64,000 nt of DNA from Micromonospora sp. HNM0581 (lineage in GTDB: Bacteria; Actinomycetota; Actinomycetes; Mycobacteriales; Micromonosporaceae): contig NZ_JAASAD010000014.1 of NCBI RefSeq assembly GCF_012726175.1, positions 1-64,000 on the forward strand. Reading direction: 5' to 3'. The position numbers and the translations under genes are program-made. The stretch's first letter is position 1. Every line of letters starts with the position of its first letter. The notes under the pieces were generated by a model. That model did no database searches and was not told the origin of the DNA. It saw only the letters and a list, made by a program, of their open reading frames with translations. Below are positions 33,369 to 40,730 of this stretch, one piece after another.

Positions 33369-33722
33369 CTATCCGAGGGAGACCTGGACGGCGACGTCGT
33401 GTTTCGGGTAGAGCGAGGCGAACTGGTCAGCACCGTACTTGTCGCGGAACATCGTCACGACGTGGTCGACCCGGTCGGCCTCGGTGATCGGGGTGGCGCT
33501 GGAACTCAACGCGGTGCCGTCGACGGCCAACTGGACCATCGGGGTCTGCTTGACGTTTTTGTACCACTGACTGTCCGAGCCGGTCACCGGCACCAGGAAC
33601 ACGTTGTCGTCCTCCTGCACGAACCAGACCGGATGGGTGATCTGCCGCCCGGTCCTGCGGCCGGTCACCGTCATCTCGACTTCGCGTACGCCATCAAGTG
33701 CGTCACCGATCGCGTTGGTCAT
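33369..33722 (-). CDS. Nitroreductase/deazaflavin (F420)-type oxidoreductase, Ddn-like
   Basis: 117 residues. The split-barrel pattern EVEMTVTGRRTGRQITHPVW then FLVPVTGSDSQWYKNV and TPMVQLAVDGT matches the DUF385/Ddn family, which uses F420H2 to reduce quinones or nitroimidazoles. Length is close to the minimal family members (about 115-150). The basic segment GRRTGR is where F420 phosphate is bound in relatives. Micromonosporaceae make F420, which fits. A PPOX-type FMN protein is the alternative. Confidence 0.75.
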   Translation of the reverse strand: MTNAIGDALDGVREVEMTVTGRRTGRQITHPVWFVQEDDNVFLVPVTGSDSQWYKNVKQTPMVQLAVDGTALSSSATPITEADRVDHVVTMFRDKYGADQFASLYPKHDVAVQVSLG

Positions 33723-33831
33723 GGTGTCCCCCCGGGCTGTTTGCCCCCGACGATGCCTCTGCTGGCCAGGCTAGGGACCGACGCCGGGCCGCGTCGCCGC
33801 ATCCGGCAGCTTCGCCCGGCGAAACAGAGAA

Positions 33832-33862
33832 CTCCCGGTGCCGCGTGGCGCGGCACCGGGAG
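33832..33862 (-). terminator. Terminator of the large metalloprotease gene
   Basis: A perfect 14-bp stem (33832-33845 with 33849-33862) with a 3-nt loop, 15 bp beyond the stop at 33877. Confidence 0.75.
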
Positions 33863-33876
33863 AAACCTGCTCAGGG

Positions 33877-36093
33877 TCAGCTCAGCGGTGCGCCGCCGGG
33901 CTGCGCCACGTCGTTGACCGTCAGGGTGTACGGGGCGTACTGGGTGACCTGCTCGGTCGGCTCGTCATAGGCGACGATGGCGACCACCTTCGGGAAGGCG
34001 GACAGCAGCGCCGTCTGGATCAGGCCGAGGGTGAAGTTGGACTTGCCGTCGGCCTCCACCTGGTAGGCCAGCTTCAGCTTCTCGTTGATGCCGACGAAGC
34101 GGACGTTCCAGTTCGCCACCGGCGTCGGCTTGATCTCCGACGGCGAGTCGAACTGCTCCAGGCCCGAACCGTCGCTGACCAGCGTGCCGCCGACCGCGAT
34201 GTCGTCGATCAGCAGACCGCCCTCGTTGACACCGCCGTCGCTGACGTACCGGAAGCTGACCAGCACCTCCTGACCGGCGTACGCGGACAGGTCGAACGAG
34301 TGCGGCTGGAAGCCGTCGGTGGTGCCGTTCAGCGCCGGGCCGAGCGGACCGGCGACCGTCTCCTCACCGGCGATGACGGTGTAGCTCTCGCCGCCGTCGG
34401 TGGAGACGCCGACGTAGCCGTAGTCGTAGCCGGCCTCGGCACCGTACTTCGCCAGGAAGGTAAGCGTCGGGTCGGCGGCCGGCACGGTCACCGGGGTGAC
34501 CGCGGCGACGTCCAGGCTGTTGCCGTTGCCGGACCACAGCACCGGGTTGCCGCTGCGATCCGGGTCGTCGCTGACGACCTGCCAGGCCAGCGGGACCGGC
34601 GGCAACGTCTTCGCGCCCTGGAACTTGATCGAACGCAGATCGCCCAGGCCCAGCGGCTTACCGTTGGCCTTCTGCAAGGTGACGTAGTCGGCGCCGTTGG
34701 GTGCCGCGCCGGCAGTCGCGTACGAGGCTGGGTTGGCCAGGTTCACCGTGGCGTCGAGGCTGGCCGTGGTGACCCGGCGCTTGTTCACCCCGAGCATCAC
34801 ACCGAGCCTGGAGTTGCCGACGACCCGGTCCACCAGGTTCATCGTCTGGTAGTCGTGGATCACCTCGTACATGTCCTTGACGCCCTCAGCCTTCAGCGCC
34901 GCTTCAAGGCTGGCGAAACCCTGAAGCTCACCGTCGCGGTGCAACCGTGAAATGAAGTCCAGGCCGTAGCGGTCGTACAGGAACAGGGTGAACGCATAGA
35001 CGTTGCCGTAATCTGCCAGCACCCCGCTTGAGGTACTGCCCTCGTTCCACAGGTTTATCGAGTTTTCCGGGCCACCGCAGTCCCGTGGGTTCGTGTTGTA
35101 GTCCGTCCCGACTATGCCGAAGCCCTGGAAACAGTGGATGTGGCTGTCCGTGCCCGGCTCGTCGATCCGGGCCGTGGTGTCGACGTAGCCGGCGAGCGTC
35201 TGCACGAAGTCGGATAGACCCTCGTTCAACCAGGTCGTCTCGAACGGGTCGGTGTAGTAGTGCGCCAGGTGCTGCCACTCGTGGATGAATGTGCCCTCGT
35301 ACAGCTGCGGGCGGGCCGGTCGGCTGGTGCACAGGTCGTTGGTCGGCTCGTTCGGCGGGTTCGCACCGGTGCGGTGCGCCCAGTCGTACGCGTCGACAGT
35401 CATGATGTTGCGGTCGAGCAACTCGTTGAAGAGCGAGAAGAAGAAGCCGGCGATGTAGCTGGGGGCGGCCGGGAAGTCGTAGAAGTTGTCGTCGCGTACG
35501 TTGTCGACGAGCGTGACCGTCCGGTTGCCGGCGCCGGTGAAGTCCCCGGCGATCTGCGCGTTGCTGCCGTCGCGTTCCGGCGGGGTGCTGAACGCAGCCG
35601 TCGACGTCGGGTACATGTTGCTGTCGAACTCGTCGACCAGACCCGCGACCTGCTCGTCGGTGATCACTGTGGAGTTCGGGATCTGCCGGCGGCAGTCACC
35701 TTCGGGGAACTCCGTGTCGTTTGCGACCCACACCTCGATGTTGTCGCCGACACCGCGCAGCGTGTAGTCCTTCAGGTAGATGACGCCCTGGTAGTCGTCC
35801 AGGGCCAGCCACTGCCGCACCGTGCCGACCGGCGGTGTGTCGGCTGCCGCCGCCCTCGACCGGGCCTGGGTACGCGGCTGGTACCGGGTGGGTGCCTCCA
35901 GGCGCTGCCCGTTGAAGGTGAAGTCCTTACGGGTCAGCTCACGAACATCACCGGCCAGCCCGGTAGCTGGTGCCGGCACCGGCTTCACGGTCGCGGCCTG
36001 TGTGGTGGTCGAGGCGGCGGTCGGCTGGGCGATGACGAGTAACGGTAGGACGATGGCGCTGGCTGCTATCCCCGCGAAGCGGCGTCGTGCCAC
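33877..36093 (-). CDS. Secreted zinc metalloprotease, immune inhibitor A/M6-like
   Basis: 738 residues with a Sec signal peptide (FAGIAASAIVLPLLVIAQPTAAS). Zinc motif HEWQH at residues 271-275 and a downstream Glu in WLNEGLSDF (about 291) make a gluzincin-type catalytic site. The C-terminal half contains an immune-inhibitor-A-like beta-sandwich (YDYGYVGVSTDGGESYTVIA, SAYAGQEVLVSFRYVSDGGV, GLLIDDIAVGG), seen in M6 proteases. The fit to M6 (usual HExxHxxxxxH) is imperfect, and M30-like is an alternative. Exported and probably degrades extracellular protein, in keeping with the polysaccharidases nearby. AGGAGG lies upstream of ATG. It is divergent from decayed DNA and the alginate lyase. Confidence 0.85.
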   Translation of the reverse strand: MARRRFAGIAASAIVLPLLVIAQPTAASTTTQAATVKPVPAPATGLAGDVRELTRKDFTFNGQRLEAPTRYQPRTQARSRAAAADTPPVGTVRQWLALDDYQGVIYLKDYTLRGVGDNIEVWVANDTEFPEGDCRRQIPNSTVITDEQVAGLVDEFDSNMYPTSTAAFSTPPERDGSNAQIAGDFTGAGNRTVTLVDNVRDDNFYDFPAAPSYIAGFFFSLFNELLDRNIMTVDAYDWAHRTGANPPNEPTNDLCTSRPARPQLYEGTFIHEWQHLAHYYTDPFETTWLNEGLSDFVQTLAGYVDTTARIDEPGTDSHIHCFQGFGIVGTDYNTNPRDCGGPENSINLWNEGSTSSGVLADYGNVYAFTLFLYDRYGLDFISRLHRDGELQGFASLEAALKAEGVKDMYEVIHDYQTMNLVDRVVGNSRLGVMLGVNKRRVTTASLDATVNLANPASYATAGAAPNGADYVTLQKANGKPLGLGDLRSIKFQGAKTLPPVPLAWQVVSDDPDRSGNPVLWSGNGNSLDVAAVTPVTVPAADPTLTFLAKYGAEAGYDYGYVGVSTDGGESYTVIAGEETVAGPLGPALNGTTDGFQPHSFDLSAYAGQEVLVSFRYVSDGGVNEGGLLIDDIAVGGTLVSDGSGLEQFDSPSEIKPTPVANWNVRFVGINEKLKLAYQVEADGKSNFTLGLIQTALLSAFPKVVAIVAYDEPTEQVTQYAPYTLTVNDVAQPGGAPLS

Positions 36094-36249
36094 GAAACCT
36101 CCTCATAGGTGGAAGACCACCGGCCCGGGATGGCCCAGGCACCGGTGGATCTACGCACGCTGATCGAGCGTCCTCGTATCCTGTGCACGTCGCTACCGAT
36201 CAGGCAACCCTCTACTGTCGAGCCCCGGGTTCGATGGAGAGTTGGTTAC

Positions 36250-36435
36250 CTGGTCTTCAGGGGCCCGCCCGTCCAGGTGCAGCGCTTCGCTGACCGTCGG
36301 CGCGGGCTGACCGCTGCCGACCTGGTCGACGGCGAGACGCTTCTACACACCGACGTGACGACGCGGAACGTCCTCGTTGCCGATCGGCTGTGGGGCGTCG
36401 ACTGGTCCAGCCCGGCGCGCACCATGGACCGTTGA
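36250..36435 (+). pseudogene. Aminoglycoside phosphotransferase-like kinase fragment
   Basis: The frame ending at 36435 contains ADLVDGETLLHTDVTTRNVL, then VADRLWGVDWSSPAR. This is the APH/choline-kinase catalytic loop (H-x-D-x-x-x-x-N) plus the following D-W metal site. Upstream (before about 36240) and downstream there is no continuation of the roughly 250-300-residue kinase, so only about 60 residues remain. It probably marks a deletion scar between the metalloprotease and the alginate lyase. Confidence 0.6.
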
Positions 36436-36811
36436 TCGATGTCGCCTGCCGATGGCGGGACCACCGGGCGAGCCGCACCGCCTCCCGCACCCTCGTCCAC
36501 GAGGTACGCCCGACGACCTGCTCCACCTGCCCACGATCTGTTGAGCCCTGGACTTGCCCGTGCCGCCCTCGGATGGCTGCGAGACGAGGCAAGGCACGCG
36601 GGTAAGGCGACGATCTCGCACAGTATTCAGCCGCGACAGGTCGTTGATGTGACCTTCGACATAGCAGGTAACCCTTTTCCCGTGACGATGACCTCACCTA
36701 CTGGTGATGTCTAATCTTCTCCAAAGATGAATTTAAGTCGGCGTTAGTCGGTTTCATCCCGTACAGGCTGCGGCCTCCGTTGCGGGCGGAGGTGGCATGT
36801 TTTAGCCTTCC
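36436..36811. other. Gene-poor spacer upstream of the alginate lyase
   Basis: An open frame 36439-36714 (91 codons) shows no family and no ribosome binding site; its last 30 codons (RQVVDVTFDIAGNPFPVTM) look somewhat protein-like and could be a decayed end. Base composition falls toward A/T around 36700-36850, where the lyase promoter is expected. Confidence 0.35.
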
Positions 36812-36829
36812 GCTGGCACTAGTGCCAGC
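36812..36829. promoter_or_regulatory. Perfect 18-bp palindrome in the alginate lyase promoter
   Basis: GCTGGCACTAGTGCCAGC is fully self-complementary. It lies about 10 bp upstream of an A/T-rich -10-like tttata (36836-36841) and 38 bp before the start codon. Size and position fit an operator for a dimeric sugar-responsive repressor (LacI, GntR or ROK type). Confidence 0.6.
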
Positions 36830-36867
36830 CTGTCCGTTTATAGGAATGACATCCCCTAGGGAAGCCG

Positions 36868-39219
36868 ATGCGACGAAAAGTTCTGCTGGGCATTCCAGCG
36901 GCGCTGGTGGTTGTTGGCGCTGCGGCAGTCGTACTGCCCGCGCAGGCGATGACCGGCGTTCCAGTATCCGCCGTGACTGCCAGCACTGACGACGGTAACG
37001 TGCCGGCCAACACCGTGGACGGCGATCTCGCCACCCGCTGGTCGGGTAAGGGCGATGGTGCGTGGATCCGGTACGACCTCGGATCCAGCACGAAGATCAG
37101 TTCGATCGGGATCGCCTGGCATCACGGTGACAAGCGGAAGAGCACGTTCCTGGTGCAGGCGTCCGCAGATGCGAAGTCGTGGCAGACCGTTGTTGGTCAG
37201 CGGGAGAGCAGTGGGCGTACGACGGATTTCGAGGTCTACGATTTCGCAGACCGTGCCGCCCGCTACGTGCAGATCGTGGGATTCGGCAACACCCTGAGCG
37301 ACTGGAACAGCATCAGCGAGGCGGCGATCCAGCCGGCCGACAGCGGTGGCGAGAACGTCGCTGACCCCGGTGCTGATTGTGCGGGTCCGTCGGATGTGCT
37401 TGATCTGACGAATTGGAAGGTGACGTTGCCGACGGGGTCGGGGAGCAAGCCGACTGAGATCAAGCAGCCTGATCTGAAGGGTTTCGAGGTTTCGCCTTCG
37501 TTTGTGGCTGCTGCTGGTTGTGAGTCGGTGCAGTTCCGGGCTCCGGTCAATGGTGTGACGACGAGTGGTTCGGGTTACCCGCGTTCTGAGTTGCGGGAGA
37601 TGGCGGACGGCGGGTCGGCGCAGGCGAGTTGGTCCTCGACGTCGGGTACGCACACGTTGGTGGCGGAGCTTGCGTTTGATGTGTTGCCGAAGGTGAAGCC
37701 GCATCTGGTGGGTGCGCAGATTCACGATGGTGGTGACGACATCACTGTCTTCCGGTTGGAGGGCAGTAATCTGTACGTGACGAATGGTGATGACAGTAAG
37801 CACAAGTTGGTGACGAGTGACTACAAGTTGGGTACTCGTTTCGAGGCGAAGTTCGTGGTCGCTGGTGGGCAGGTGAAGGCCTACTACAACGGGCAGTTGC
37901 AGACGACGATCGCGAGTAAGTTCTCTGGCGCGTACTTCAAGGCTGGTGCTTACACGCAGGCGAACTGCTCGAACTCGTCGCCGTGTAGCAACGACAACTA
38001 CGGTCAGACCAGCATCTACAAACTCGCCGTCACGCACCTGCCCGACGGCGAGGAGGACGTGACGGACGCGGCAGTGACCGCCAGCACGCACGACGGCAAT
38101 GTGCCGGCCAACACGGTGGACGGCGATCTCTCGACCCGCTGGTCGGGTAGGGGCGATGGCGCGTGGATCCGGTACGACCTGGGGTCCAGCACGAAGGTCG
38201 GCTCGATCGGGATCGCCTGGTACCGGGGTGACCAGCGGAAGAGCACGTTCCAGGTGCAGGCGTCTGCTGACGCGAAGACCTGGCAGACGGTGATCAGCCA
38301 GCGTGAAAGCAGCGGAAGTACGACGGATTTCGAGGTCTACGACTTCACGGATCGTGCCGCCCGCTACGTGCAGATCGTGGGCTTCGGTAACTCCGAGAGC
38401 GACTGGAACAGCATCAGCGAGGCGGCGGTCTACGCAGCCGACGGCGACACCGGCAGTGGTACGGGTAGCGGCACCGGCACGGGTAGCGGCACCGGCACGG
38501 GAAGTGGTACCGGCACCGGCAGTGGCACCGGCACCGGTAACCCCGGTGCTGATTGTGCGAGTCCGTCGGATGTGCTTGATCTGACGAATTGGAAGGTGAC
38601 GTTGCCGACGGGGTCGGGGAGCAAGCCGACTGAGATCAAGCAGCCTGATCTGAAGGGTTTCGAGGTTTCGCCTTCGTTTGTGGCTGCTGCTGGTTGTGAG
38701 TCGGTGCAGTTCCGGGCTCCGGTCAATGGTGTGACGACGAGTGGTTCGGGTTACCCGCGTTCTGAGTTGCGGGAGATGGCGGACGGCGGGTCGGCGCAGG
38801 CGAGTTGGTCGTCGACGTCGGGTACGCACACGTTGGTGGCGGAGCTTGCGTTTGATGTGTTGCCGAAGGTGAAGCCGCATCTGGTGGGTGCGCAGATTCA
38901 CGATGGTGGTGACGACATCACTGTCTTCCGGTTGGAGGGCAGTAATCTGTACGTGACGAATGGTGATGACAGTAAGCACAAGTTGGTGACGAGTGACTAC
39001 AAGTTGGGTACTCGTTTCGAGGCGAAGTTCGTGGTCGCTGGTGGGCAGGTGAAGGCCTACTACAACGGGCAGTTGCAGACGACGATCGCGAGTAAGTTCT
39101 CTGGCGCGTACTTCAAGGCTGGTGCTTACACGCAGGCGAACTGCTCGAACTCGTCGCCGTGTAGCAACGACAACTACGGTCAGACCAGCATCTACAAACT
39201 CGCCGTCACGCATTCGTGA
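36868..39219 (+). CDS. Secreted double-headed PL7 alginate lyase with two discoidin-like modules
   Basis: 783 residues; ATG has GGGA 5 nt upstream. Signal peptide (VLLGIPAALVVVGAAAVVLP). Then discoidin/F5-8C-like module 1 (about 32-160), PL7 lyase 1 (about 166-390), module 2 (about 402-525), a (GT/SG)n linker (about 529-557) and PL7 lyase 2 (about 558-783). Each lyase has the PL7 signatures RSELRE, QIHDG and YFKAGAYTQ, which carry the catalytic Arg, His, Gln and Tyr. Both copies look active. It cleaves alginate by beta-elimination outside the cell. The two lyase modules differ by one visible residue (CAG versus CAS). Codon usage in the lyase parts is more G/T-ending than in the binding modules. 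Confidence 0.93.
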   Translation: MRRKVLLGIPAALVVVGAAAVVLPAQAMTGVPVSAVTASTDDGNVPANTVDGDLATRWSGKGDGAWIRYDLGSSTKISSIGIAWHHGDKRKSTFLVQASADAKSWQTVVGQRESSGRTTDFEVYDFADRAARYVQIVGFGNTLSDWNSISEAAIQPADSGGENVADPGADCAGPSDVLDLTNWKVTLPTGSGSKPTEIKQPDLKGFEVSPSFVAAAGCESVQFRAPVNGVTTSGSGYPRSELREMADGGSAQASWSSTSGTHTLVAELAFDVLPKVKPHLVGAQIHDGGDDITVFRLEGSNLYVTNGDDSKHKLVTSDYKLGTRFEAKFVVAGGQVKAYYNGQLQTTIASKFSGAYFKAGAYTQANCSNSSPCSNDNYGQTSIYKLAVTHLPDGEEDVTDAAVTASTHDGNVPANTVDGDLSTRWSGRGDGAWIRYDLGSSTKVGSIGIAWYRGDQRKSTFQVQASADAKTWQTVISQRESSGSTTDFEVYDFTDRAARYVQIVGFGNSESDWNSISEAAVYAADGDTGSGTGSGTGTGSGTGTGSGTGTGSGTGTGNPGADCASPSDVLDLTNWKVTLPTGSGSKPTEIKQPDLKGFEVSPSFVAAAGCESVQFRAPVNGVTTSGSGYPRSELREMADGGSAQASWSSTSGTHTLVAELAFDVLPKVKPHLVGAQIHDGGDDITVFRLEGSNLYVTNGDDSKHKLVTSDYKLGTRFEAKFVVAGGQVKAYYNGQLQTTIASKFSGAYFKAGAYTQANCSNSSPCSNDNYGQTSIYKLAVTHS
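37365..38036 (+). repeat. Direct repeat copy 1: PL7 module
   Basis: 672 bp encoding the first PL7 catalytic module; repeated at 38541-39212 with an offset of exactly 1176 bp. I see only two base differences between the copies (near 37382 and near 37636). Confidence 0.93.
38451..38540 (+). repeat. Short tandem repeat encoding a Gly/Thr/Ser linker
   Basis: About 90 bp of degenerate 6- to 18-bp units (ggcaccggcacgggtagc-like) coding for alternating Gly with Thr or Ser, a flexible linker before the second lyase. Absent before the first lyase, so it is probably a slippage-prone insertion. Confidence 0.85.
38541..39212 (+). repeat. Direct repeat copy 2: PL7 module
   Basis: Second copy of the 672-bp unit at 37365-38036. 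The flanking discoidin modules (about 36960-37350 and 38070-38440) are also related but clearly more diverged. Confidence 0.93.
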
Positions 39220-39221
39220 CA

Positions 39222-39292
39222 GCTGCCCGGGGTTTCCGACCCGGGCAGCCAGGCAGTCAGCGGTCCCGGGCAACATTCTGCCCGGGACCGCT
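39222..39292 (+). terminator. Tandem terminators after the alginate lyase
   Basis: Two perfect hairpins in a row: 39222-39231 with 39240-39249 (10 bp), and 39259-39272 with 39279-39292 (14 bp, 6-nt loop). Confidence 0.8.
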
Positions 39293-39655
39293 CGCCGTCG
39301 GAAGGCGACGGGTTCCGCGGGCGGGAGTCTCCAACAAAGTCGCTCGCGGCAGTCGGACAGCGCAAACCGTGGCCTATGCGTACGTGTCGCCGTATTCGCG
39401 TAGGCCGTCGACGGTGATCCGACCGTTGCTGGTCCATCCGCCGGTGGCCTGCTGCCAACTCGGGTCGTCGCGCTCGTCGATCGCGGACCAGTTCGGCCGG
39501 TGGTGGCGTAGGCAGATGGGGCCGGTCGACGCACCGGGAGCCGGTACCCGGCTGGTGAAGGTCAGCTCGATCGAACGGGGACCGGAGAACCGTTCCGTCG
39601 ACACGGATCCGGCGCGAAGTGAACTGTTCGAATGCTGTGGACCGTATTCGTGGTC
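39293..39655. other. Spacer with one unconvincing small ORF
   Basis: A minus-strand frame from GTG 39604 to 39374 (76 codons; e.g. SIELTFTSRVPAPGAST, GGWTSNGRITVDGLREYG) has a somewhat protein-like composition but no family and no clear ribosome binding site. Nothing else is seen. Confidence 0.3.
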
Positions 39656-40018
39656 ATGCGTACGACGGAGTTCATGGTCTGTCCCCGCGATGTCGCCGAC
39701 TGGCTGGGTCCGACCGGTGTCCGCACAGTGGTGCACCGCTGGATGCGGCTGGTGGCCGCCGACGCGGAGCTGGCGCCGTACCTCCTCGGGATTGACAGAC
39801 CCCGGCTCGCCGGTCAGCTCGCCGCCCAGCTCTCCTCGGCCATGCGAGGGCTTGGCGGCAGGCGTCGGTCGGCGGTCGGGCTGTGGCGGCGGCTGGGGTT
39901 GACCGAGGAGCAGCACGTGCGGGTGCTCGACTACCTGGCGGCGGTCCTGTGGGTGCTGGACCTACCCGTGGACACGATCTTCGAGGTGCAGCGCGCGGCT
40001 GGTGCGCCACGACCCTGA
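39656..40018 (+). CDS. Truncated-hemoglobin-like protein lacking the proximal His
   Basis: About 120 residues; start uncertain (ATG 39632, 39656 or 39674). The pattern VVHRWMRLVAADAELAPYLL-GID-RLAGQLAAQLSSAM then LGLTEEQHVRVLDYLAAVLW and DLPVDTI follows group I/II truncated globins (D-L-x-x-F/Y at helix E start, LGIT before helix G). In relatives the proximal heme ligand His lies in the segment before LGIT; here the aligned stretch is VGLWRRLGL, so a Trp takes its place. It may therefore bind no heme or bind it differently. Family call by pattern only. Confidence 0.5.
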   Translation: MRTTEFMVCPRDVADWLGPTGVRTVVHRWMRLVAADAELAPYLLGIDRPRLAGQLAAQLSSAMRGLGGRRRSAVGLWRRLGLTEEQHVRVLDYLAAVLWVLDLPVDTIFEVQRAAGAPRP

Positions 40019-40088
40019 CCCGACACCGCGACGGAGACCGGCCGGAGACGCAACGGTGCGGTGGTGTCCGCCGCCGCACCAGTAGGAG

Positions 40089-40409
40089 TCACTGGCCGGG
40101 TGGCTGGTAGCTCACCGGTAGCCGGGCGGCAGCGTCGATCTCTTCGCTGGTCAGCAGCGGAACGATGATGAGGTCGACGCCGCCGGCCGCCCGTACGATG
40201 ATGCCGAACGCGGCGACCGTCACGCTGTCCGGTACCTCGCAGATGACATACAGGTCGTAGGGGCCGAACGCGAAGTACAGGGCCTCCACGTGCCCACCGG
40301 CGTTCTCGACGAGGGCGCGGATCACCTCGGCCCGTGCCGTTCCGCCGTCCTTCGCCAACCCTGCCATTCCCTTGACCGTGTAATTCGCCGCGACCAGGAA
40401 CTTCACCAC
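40089..40409 (-). CDS. GYD domain-containing protein
   Basis: 106 residues. The sequence FLVAANYTVKGMAGLAKDGG, then VEALYFAFGPYDLYVICEVP and DSVTVAAFGIIV is the compact ferredoxin-like GYD fold (DUF1330/GYD family), with the GPYDLYVI core replacing the eponymous G-Y-D. These are small cytoplasmic proteins of unknown role, perhaps cofactor-free enzymes. Convergent with the globin-like gene; a small hairpin of 7 bp (GGTGCGG/CCGCACC) lies between. Confidence 0.88.
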   Translation of the reverse strand: MVKFLVAANYTVKGMAGLAKDGGTARAEVIRALVENAGGHVEALYFAFGPYDLYVICEVPDSVTVAAFGIIVRAAGGVDLIIVPLLTSEEIDAAARLPVSYQPPGQ

Positions 40410-40730
40410 GTCGGCTCCACCTTCCCCGCGCTGCTGGTGCCTCCACCGGGTTCGCCGCGCCTACCCCTTCTCCGCTCACTTACGCACGTGTGCAGGTGTC
40501 ACGGCGGTGCGCCGGCCACGACTGCCGGGTGGCGTGGCCGTGCTCACAGAACAATGCGTTGGGTGCAAAACCGGCAGCGGAGTGTCGCCGGTGAAGGCTA
40601 ATGTGCGCTTCGGGCTCACCCGATGTCCCGTTTCGAGCCCACCCGCCCCGCGTGATGTGCCGCCCACCCAGGGCGTCGCCTCGGCGACCACCGCCCGTCC
40701 ATCCGGGTCACTCCGACAACAGGAGACTTC
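40410..40730. other. Intergenic region, divergent promoters of the GYD and DHA2 genes
   Basis: About 320 bp with no supported gene. A TAATGT (near 40601) could be a -10 element reading toward the exporter. No riboswitch-like fold was identified by eye. Confidence 0.35.

Noticed and set aside
38451..38540. Short GC-rich repeats considered as CRISPR or VNTR
   Set aside because: Units are irregular, in frame and encode a Gly/Thr/Ser linker; no conserved spacers. No CRISPR array was seen anywhere in the window.
36856..39534. 892-codon open frame antisense to the alginate lyase
   Set aside because: It is the mirror of a GC-rich coding repeat; the product is low-complexity (Arg/Thr/His) and lacks a ribosome binding site. 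The plus-strand PL7/discoidin reading is unambiguous.
39374..39604. Minus-strand 76-codon ORF downstream of the lyase
   Set aside because: Composition is mildly protein-like but there is no family, ribosome binding site or promoter; left as part of the intergenic description.
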